From: Eretmocerus hayati
Taxonomy: Eukaryota > Arthropoda > Insecta > Hymenoptera > Aphelinidae
Length of the DNA stretch: 64,000 nucleotides
Assembly: GCA_029851415.1 (NCBI GenBank)
Contig: CM056744.1
Coordinates: 68,752,172-68,816,171 of the forward strand
Reading direction: 5' to 3'
In this document: piece by piece, positions 55,367-64,000 of the stretch
How the letters are laid out: each line of letters starts with the position of its first letter
Position numbering within the stretch: the stretch's first letter is position 1
Made by a program: the position numbers and the translations under genes
Notes under the pieces: generated by a model
The model's input: the letters and a program-made list of their open reading frames with translations, nothing else
What the model was told of the DNA's origin: nothing
Database searches by the model: none

Positions 55367-58300
55367 ACGCCACTGTGAGTTGTGAGATAATCCTATGGAC
55401 ACGAAACTCTACAGAACCTTAGATGGAGTCTTTTTGTACCATTGGTGATGCCCGAAGCATTTATTTCCAGTCAGCACCCTCGGCTATGGGGCCCAAAATA
55501 TGGTGAATTCGAGCTTTGAGCAGTTATCTGCGCAGTTATGACGTCACTGTGGGTTGGAAGATATTCCAATAGAACGGGAACTCTACGAAACCTTAGATCA
55601 AGTGGTTATGAACCATTGGTGACCTCCAAAGAATTCATTACCATCCAGCACCCTTGGCTATGGGCCCCAATCCAGGGTGAAATCGAGCTTCGAGCAGTTA
55701 ACTGCGCAGTTATGACGCCACTGTGGGTTGTAAGATAATCCAATGGGACTCGAACTCCGCAGAACCTTCGATCAAGTGGTGATGTGCCATTTGTGACGCC
55801 CGAGGAATTCATAAACAGTCAGCACCCTCAGCTATGGGGCCCAAAACAGGGCGAAATCGAGCCTTCGGCAGTCATCCTCGCAGTAATGACGCCACTGTGG
55901 GTTGTGAGATAATCCAATGGACCCGAAACTGTACAGAACCTCAGATGGAGTGTTTTTGTACCATTGGTGACGCCCGAGGAATTCATTGACAGTCAGCACC
56001 CTCGGCTATGCGCCCCAAAACAGGGGACGAATTGAGCCCTCGGCAGTTATCTGCGCAGTAATAACGCCACTGTGAGTTGTGAGATAATCCTATGGACACG
56101 AAACTCCACAGAACCTCAGATGAAGCCTTTTTGTACCATTGGTGATGCCCGAAGCTTTTATTCCCAGTCAGCACCCTCGGCTATGGGGCCCAAAACAGGG
56201 TGAATTCTAGCTTCGAGCAGTTGACTGCGCAGTTATGACGCCACTGTGGGTTGTAGGATAATCCAATGGGACATGAACTCCACAGAACCTCCGATGAAGT
56301 GGGAATGTACCATTTGTGATCCCCGAGAAATCCATTACCAGTGAGCACCCTCAGCTATGGGGCCGAAAACAGGGCGAAATCGAGCCTTCGGCAGTTATCC
56401 TCGCAGTAATGACGCCACTGTGGGTTGTGAGATAATCCAATGGACCCGGAACTCTACAGAACCTCAGATAAAGTGTTTTCGTACCATCGGTGTTGCCCGA
56501 GAAATTCATTACCAGTCAACACCCTCGGATATGGGGCCCAAAACATGGTGAACTCGAGCTTTGAGCAGTTATCTGCGCAGCTATGACGTCACTGTGGGTT
56601 GGAAGATAATCCAATAGAACGGGAACTCTACGAAACCTTAGATCAAGTGGTTATGAACCATTGGTGACCTCCAAAGAACTCATTACCATCCAGCACCCTT
56701 GGCTATGGGGCTCAAAACAGGGTGAAATCGAGCTTCGAGCAGTTAACTGCGCAGTTATGACGCCACTGTAGGTTGTAAGATAATCCAATGGGACTCGAAC
56801 TCCGCAGAACCTTCGATCAAGTGGTGATGTACCATTTGTGATGCCCGAGAAATTCATTACCGGTCAGCACCCTCAGCTATGGGGCCCAAAACAGGGTGAA
56901 ATCGAGCCTTCGGCAGTCATCCTCACAGTAATGAGGCCACTGTGGGTTGTGAGATAATCCAATGGACCCGAAACTCTACAGAACCTCAGATGCAGTCTTT
57001 CCGTACCATTGGTGATGCTCGAAGCATTTATTACCAGTCAGCACCCTCAGCTATGGGGCGCAAAACAGGGCGAAATCAAGGCTCCGGCAGTCATCCTCGC
57101 AGTAATGACGCCACTGTGGGTTGTGAGATAATCCAATGGACCCGAAACTCTACAGAACCTCAGATGAAGTCTTTTTGTACCATTGGTGATGCCCGGAGCA
57201 TTTATTACCAGTCAGCACCCTCGGCTTTGGGGCCCGGAACAGGGTGAAATCGAGCTTCGAGCAGTTAACTGCGCAATTATGACGCCACTGTGGGTTGTAA
57301 GATAATCCAATGGGACGTGAACTCCACAGAACCTTCGATCAAGTTGTGATGTGCCATTTGTGATGCCCGAGAAATTCATTAACAGTCAGCACCCTCAGCT
57401 ATGGGGCCCAAAACAGGGCGAAATCGAGCCTTCGGCAGTCATCCTCGCAGTAATGACGCCACTGTGGGTTGTGAGATAATCCAATGGACACGAAACTGTA
57501 CAGAACCTCAGATGGAGTGTTTTTGTACCATTGGTGACGCCCGAGGGATTCATTGACAGTCAGCACCCTCGGCTATGCGCCCCAAAACAGGGGACGAATT
57601 GAGCCCTCGGCAGTTATCTGCGCAGTAATGACGCCACTGTGAGTTGTGAGATAATCCTATGGACACGAAACTCTACAGAACCTTGGATGAAGTCTTTTTG
57701 TACCATTGGTGATGCCCGAAGCATTTATTTCCAGTCAGCACCCTCGGCTATGGGGCCCAAAATATGGTGAATTCGAGCTTTGAACAGTTATCTGCGCAGT
57801 TATGACGTCACTGTGGGTTGGAAGATAATCCAATAGAACGGGAACTCTATGAAACCTTAGATCAAGTGGTTATGAACCATTGGTGACCTCCAAAGAATTC
57901 ATTACCATCCAGCACCCTTGGCTATGGGCCCCAAACCAGGGTGAAATCGAGCTTCGAGCAGTTAACTGCGCAGTTATGACGCCACTGTGGGTTGTAGGAT
58001 AATCCAATGGGACGTGAACTCCACAGAACCTCCGATGAAGTGGGAATGTACCATTTGTGATCCCCGAGAAATCCATTACCAGTGAGCACACTCAGCTATG
58101 GGGCCGAAAACAGGGCGAAATCGAGCCTTCGGCGGTTATCCTCGCAGTAATGACGCCACTGTGGGTTGTGAGATAATCCAATGGACCCGGAACTCTACAG
58201 AACCTCAGATAAAGTGTTTTCGTACCATCGGTGTTGCCCGAGAAATTCATTACCAGTCAACACCCTCGGATATGGGGCCCAAAACATGGTGAACTCGAGC

Positions 58301-61300
58301 TTTGAGCAGTTATCTGCGCAGCTATGACGTCACTGTGGGTTGGAAGATAATCCAATAGAACGGGAACTCTACGAAACCTTAGATCAAGTGGTTATGAACC
58401 ATTGGTGACCTCCAAAGAACTCATTACCATCCAGCACCCTTGGCTATGGGCCCCAAACCAGGGTGAAATCGAGCTTCGAGCAGTTAACTGCGCAGTTATG
58501 ACGCCACTGTGGGTTGTAAGATAATCCAATGGGACTCGAACTCCGCAGAACCTTCGATCAAGTGGTGATGTGCCATTTGTGACGCCCGAGGAATTCATTA
58601 ACAGTCAGCACCCTCAGCTATGGGGCCCAAAACAGGGCGAAATCGAGCCTTCGGCAGTCATCCTCGCAGTAATGACGCCTTTGTGGGTTGTGAGATAATC
58701 CAATGGACCCGGAACTCTACAGAACCTCAGATAAAGTGTTCTCGTACCATCGGTGTTGCCCGAGAAATTCATTACCAGTCAACACCCTCGGATATGGGGC
58801 CCAAAACATGGTGAACTCGAGCTTTGAGCAGTTATCTGCGCAGCTATGACGTCACTGTGGGTTGGAAGATAATCCAATAGAACGGGAACTCTACGAAACT
58901 TTAGATCAAGTGGTTATGAACCATTGGTGACCTCCAAAGAACTCATTACCATCCAGCACCCTTGGCTTTGGGGCCCAAAACAGGGTGGAATCGAGCTTCG
59001 AGCAGTTAACTGCGCAGTTATGACGCCACTGTAGGTTGTAAGATAATCCAATGGGACTCGAACTCCGCAGAACCTTCGATCAAGTGGTGATGTACCATTT
59101 GTGATGCCCGAGAAATTCATTACCGGTCAGCACCCTCAGCTATGGAGCCCAAAACAGGGTGAAATCGAGCCTTCGGCAGTCATCCTCACAGTAATGAGGC
59201 CACTGTGGGTTGTGAGATAATCCAATGGACCCGAAACTCTACAGAACCTCTGATGCAGTCTTTTCGTACCATTGGTGATGCTCGAAGCATTTATTACCAG
59301 TCAGCACCCTCAGCTATGGGGCGCAAAACAGGGCGAAATCAAGGCTCCGGCAGTCATCCTCGCAGTAATGACGCCACTGCGGGTTGTGAGATAATCCAAT
59401 GGACCCGAAACTCTACAGAACCTCAGATGAAGTCTTTTTGTACCATTGGTGATGCCCGAAGCATTTATTACCAGTCAGCACCCTCGGCTTTGGGGCCCGA
59501 AACAGGGTGAAATCGAGCTTCGAGCAGTTAACTGCGCAATTATGACGCCACTGTGGGTTGTAAGATAATCCAATGGGACGCGAACTCCACAGAACCTTCG
59601 ATCAAGTTGTGATGTGCCATTTGTGATGCCCGAGAAATTCATTAACAGTCAGCACCCTCAGCTATGGGGCCCAAAACAGGGCGAAATCGAGCCTTCGGCA
59701 GTCATCCTCGCAGTAATGACGCCGAGGTGGGGTGTGAGATAATCCAATGGACCCGAAACTGTACAGAACCTCAGATGGAGTGTTTTTGTACCATTGGTGA
59801 CGCCCGAGGAATTCATAGACAGTCAGCATCCTCGGCTATGCGCCCCAAAACAGGGGACGAATTGAGCCCTCGGCAGTTATCTGCGCAGTAATGACGCCAC
59901 TGTGAGTTGTGAGATAATCCTATGGACACGAAACTCTACAGAACCTTGGATGGAGTCTTTTTGTACCATTGGTGATGCCCGAAGCATTTATTTCCAGTCA
60001 GCACCCTCGGCTATGGGGCCCAAAATATGGTGAATTCGAGCTTTGAACAGTTATCTGCGCAGTTATGAAGTCACTGTGGGTTGGAAGATAATCCAATAGA
60101 ACGGGAACTCTATGAAACCTTAGATCAAGTGGTAATGAACCATTGGTGACCTCCAAAGAATTCATTACCATCCAGCACCCTTGGCTATGGGCCCCAAACC
60201 AGGGTGAAATCGAGCTTCGAGCAGTTAACTGCGCAGTTATGACGCCACTGTGGGTTGTAAGATAATCCAATGGGACTCGAACTCCGCAGAACCTTCGATC
60301 AAGTGGTGATGTGCCATTTGTGACGCCCGAGGAATTCATTAACAGTCAGCACCCTCAGCTATGGGGCCCAAAACAGGGCGAAATCGAGCCTTCGGCAGTC
60401 ATCCTCGCAGTAATGACGCCACTGTGGGTTGTGAGATAATCCAATGGACCCGAAACTGTACAGAACCTCAGATGGAGTGTTCCTGTACCATTGGTGACGC
60501 CCGAGAAATTCATTACCAGTCAGCACCCTCGGCTATGCGCCCCAAAACAGGGGACGAATTGAGCCCTCGGCAGTTATCTGCGCAGTAATGACGCCACTGT
60601 AAGTTGTGAGATAATCCTATGGACACGAAACTCCACAGAACCTCAGATGAAGTCTTTTTGTACCATTGGTGATGCCCGAAGCTTTTATTCCCAGTCAGCA
60701 CCCTCGGCTATGGGGCCCAAAACAGGGTGAATTCTAGCTTCGAGCAGTTGACTGCGCAGTTATGACGCCACTGTGGGTTGTAGGATAATCCAATGGGACG
60801 TGAACTCCACAGAACCTCCGATGGAGTGGGAATGTACCATTTGTGATCCCCGATAAATTCATTACCAGTCAGCAACCTCAGCTATGGGGCCCAAAACAGG
60901 GCGAAATCGAGCCTTCGGCAGTTATCTGCGCAGTAATGACGCCACTGTGGGTTGTGAGATAATCCAATGGACCCGGAACTCTACAGAACCTCAGATAAAG
61001 TGTTTTTGTACCATTTGTGATCCCCGAGAAATTAATTACCAGTGAGCATCCTCAGCTATGGGGCCGAGAACAGGGCGAAATCGAGCCTTCGGCAGTTATC
61101 CTCGCAGTAATGACGCCACTGTGGGTTGTGAGATAATCCAATGGACCCGGAACTCTACAGAACCTCAGATAAAGTGTTTTTGTACCATCGGTGTTGCCCG
61201 AGAAATTCATTACCAGTCAACACCCTCGGATATGGGGCCCAAAACATGGTGAACTCGAGCTTTGAGCAGTTATCTGCGCAGTTATGACGTCACTGTGGGT

Positions 61301-64000
61301 TGGAAGATAATCCAATAGTACGGGAACTCTACGAAACCTTAGATCAAGTGGTTATGAACCATTGGTGACCTCCGAAGAACTCATTACCATCCAGCACCCT
61401 TGGCTATGGGGCCCAAAACAGGGTGAAATCGAGCTTCGAGCAGTTAACTGCGCAGTTATGACGCCACTGTAGGTTGTAAGATAATCCAATGGGACTCGAA
61501 CTCCGCAGAACCTTCGATCAAGTGGTGATGTGCCATTTGTTATGCCCGAGAAATTCATTACCGGTCAGCACCCTCAGCTATGGGGCCCAAAACAGGGCGA
61601 AATCGAGCCTTCGGCAGTCATCCTCACAGTAATGAGGCCACTGTGGGTTGTGAGATAATCCAATGGACCCGAAACTCTACAGAACCTCAGATGCAGTCTT
61701 TCCGTACCATTGGTGATGCTCGAAGCATTTATTACCAGTCAGCACCCTCAGCTATGGGGCGCAAAACAGGGCGAAATCAAGGCTCCGGCAGTCATCCTCG
61801 CAGTAATGACGCCACTGTGGGTTGTGAGATAATCCAATGGACCCGAAACTCTACAGAACCTCAGATGAAGTCTTTTTGTACCATTGGTGATGCCCGAAGC
61901 ATTTATTACCAGTCAGCACCCTCGGCTTTGGGGCCCGAAACAGGGTGAAATCGAGCTTCGAGCAGTTAACTGCGCAATTATGACGCCACTGTGGGTTGTA
62001 AGATAATCCAATGGGACGCGAACTCCACAGAATCTTCGATCAAGTGGTGATGTGCCATTTGTGATGCCCGAGAAATTCATTAACAGTCAGCACCCTCAGC
62101 TATGGGGCCCAAAACAGGGCGAAATCGAGCCTTCGGCAGTCATCCTTGCAGTAATGACGCCACTGTGGGTTGTGAGATAATCCAATGGACCCGAAACTGT
62201 ACAGAACCTCAGATGGAGTGTTCTTGTACCATTGGTGACGCCCGAGAAATTCATTACCAGTCAGCACCCTCGGCTATGCGCCCCAAAACAGGGGACGAAT
62301 TGAGCCCTCGGCAGTTATCTGCGCAGTGATGACGCCACTGTGAGTTGTGAGATAATCCTATGGACACGAAACTCTACAGAACCTTAGATGAAGTCTTTTT
62401 GTACCATTGGTGATGCCCAAAGCATTTATTTCCAGTCAGCACCCTCGGCTATGGGGCCCAAAATATGGTGAATTCGAGCTTTGAGCAGTTATCTGCGCAA
62501 TTATGACGTCACTGTGGGTTGGAAGATGATCCAATAGAACGGGAACTCTACGAATCCTTAGATCAAGTGGTTATGAACCATTGGTGACCTCCAAAGGATT
62601 CATTACCATCCAGCACCCTTGGCTATGGGCCCCAAACCAGGGTGAAATCGAGCTTCGAGCAGTTAACTGCGCAGTTATGACGCCACTGTGGGTTGTAAGA
62701 TAATCCAATGGGACTCGAACTCCGCAGAACCCTCGATCAAGTGGTGAAGTGCTATTGGTGACGCCCGAGGAATTCATTAACAGTCAGCACCCTCAGCTAT
62801 GGGGCCCAAAACAGGGCGAAATCGAGCCTTCGGCAGTCATCCTCGCAGTAATGACGCCACTGTGGGTTGTGAGATAATCCAATGGACCCGAAACTGTACA
62901 GAACCTCAGATGGAGTGTTCCTGTACCATTGGTGACGCCCGAGAAATTCATTACCAGTCAGCACCCTCGGCTATGCGCCCCAAAACAGGGGACGAATTGA
63001 GCCCTCGGCAGTTATCTGCGCAGTAATGACGCCACTGTGAGTTGTGAGATAATCCTATGGACACGAAACTCCGCAGAACCTCAGATGAAGTCTTTTTGTA
63101 CCATTGGTGATGCCCGAAGCTTTTATTCCCAGTCAGCACCCTCGACTATTGGGCCCAAAACAGGGTGAATTCTAGCTTCGAGCAGTTGACTGCGCAGTTA
63201 TGACGCCACTGTGGGTTGTAGGATAATCCAATGGGACGTGAACTCCACAGAACCTCCGATAAAGTGGGAATGTACCATTTGTGATCCACGATAAATTCAT
63301 TACCAGTCAGCACCCTCAGCTATGGGGCCCAAAACAGGGCGAAATCGAGCCTTCGGCAGTTATCCTCACAGTAATGACGCCACTGTGGGTTATGACATAA
63401 TCCAATGGACCCGAAACTCTACAGAACCTCAGATGAAGTGTTTTTGTACCATCGGTGATGCCCGAGAGATTCATTACAGACAACACCCTCGGATATGGGG
63501 CCCAAAACATGGTGAAATCGAGCTTTGAGCAGTTATCTGCGCAGTTATGACGTCACTGTAGGTTGGAAGATAATCCGAAAGAACGGAAACTCTACGAAAC
63601 CTTAGATCATGTGGTTATAAACCATTGGTGAACTCCAAAGAATTCATTATCATCCAGCACCCTTGGCTATGGGGCCCAGAACAGGGTGAAATCGAGCTTC
63701 GAGCAGTTAACTGCGCAGTTATGACGCCACTGTGGGTTGTAAGATAATCCAATGTGACGCGAACTCCACAGAACCTTCGATCAAGTGGTGATGTGCCATT
63801 TGTGATGCCCGAGGAATTCATTACCAGTCAGCACCCTCAGCTATGGGGCCCAAAACAGGGCGAAATCGAGCCTTCGGCAGTCATCCTCGCAGTAATGACG
63901 CCACTGTGGGTTGTGAGATAATCCAATGGACCCGAAACTGTACAGAACCTCAGATGAAGTCTTTTCGTACCATTGGTGATGCCCGAGGAATTCATTACCA

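Larger units (their letters stand above)
40085..64000. repeat. 174-bp satellite array with higher-order repeats, continues past the right edge
   Basis: About 137 head-to-tail monomers of about 174.1 bp. Each contains CAGTCAGCACCCTC(A/G)GCTATGG, GGCCCAAAACAGGG, GAAATCGAGC, GCGCAGTTATGACGCCACTG and GAGATAATCCAATGG. Monomer types recur at 11, 11, 13, 15, 11, 13, 13 and 14 monomer intervals (one marker type at 43766, 45681, 47597, 49860, 52472, 54387, 56651, 58914 and 61352), giving irregular higher-order repeats of 1.9-2.6 kb. The first 3.5 kb is the most diverged. The unit is 58 codons, so open frames cross monomers on both strands; none is a gene. Confidence 0.97.

Noticed and set aside
40085..64000. 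Many frames of 60-122 codons beginning MGPKTG..., MNFSGITNGT... or similar on both strands
   Set aside because: They are by-products of a 174-bp (58-codon) satellite unit, present on both strands, with stops scattered among monomers.
40085..64000. Regularly spaced repeats as a CRISPR array
   Set aside because: Monomers are contiguous with no unique spacers, and the DNA is eukaryotic.

Overview
The window is eukaryotic, most likely arthropod and probably insect, DNA. The evidence is GT-AG introns in one gene family, insect-style TATA plus TCA(G/T)T initiator promoters, Polinton, Penelope and foldback transposons, and a long 174-bp satellite. No species can be named from the sequence. Almost everything in it is mobile or repetitive. 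The only ordinary-looking exon/intron genes are two RPA70-like genes at 36.3-39.8 kb.

Positions 1 to about 8.3 kb are the right-hand part of a Polinton/Maverick (adintovirus-type) element. The minus strand carries a retroviral-type integrase that runs off the left edge, a short fibre-like coiled-coil protein, a DUF8207-type protein and the packaging ATPase. A divergent promoter region follows. The plus strand carries a PLA2-domain minor capsid protein, an adenovirus-type maturation protease, the penton-type minor capsid protein, the double-jelly-roll major capsid protein, a conserved Polinton protein of unknown function, and three small accessory genes. The polymerase and the left terminal repeat are not in the window. 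Integrase, major capsid gene and the unknown-function gene each carry one in-frame stop in an otherwise continuous frame, so this copy looks recently inactivated. Nearly every gene has its own TATA box with a TCAGT or TCATT initiator about 30-33 bp downstream. The accessory end holds the most unusual content: two tandem tRNA-like genes on the minus strand (anticodons GAA and probably UUU), each followed by a poly-T Pol III terminator; a 63-aa protein with an N-myristoylation start and an acidic dileucine; a palindrome shared by two promoters; and a canonical histone-mRNA 3' stem-loop 19 bases after the last stop codon.

8.3-18 kb is non-coding repeat debris: a telomere-like G-rich duplication, a GTGTACCCAA-ended family interrupted by an AGCTGA-rich element with a duplicated target, and a MITE with CACTGT ends. 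18-27 kb is an imperfect inverted pair of one dispersed element. Its left copy was split by a repeat cluster carrying a 5'-truncated Penelope-like RT/GIY-YIG reading frame, and that cluster was itself split by a 3.1-kb element with TTAA target sites. 27.4-30.5 kb and 30.9-33.5 kb are two large foldback structures. 33.5-36.3 kb has no recognisable gene apart from a GC-rich patch and two self-complementary clusters.

36.36-39.80 kb holds two convergent paralogues encoding RPA70-like OB-folds with the same intron phases. The plus-strand copy has an in-frame TGA at the start of exon 4; the minus-strand copy is open. From about 40.1 kb to the right edge is a tandem array of a 174-bp satellite (about 137 monomers) with higher-order repeats of 11-15 monomers, diverged monomers at the left edge, and a copy of that edge re-inserted 8,706 bp (50 monomers) further in.
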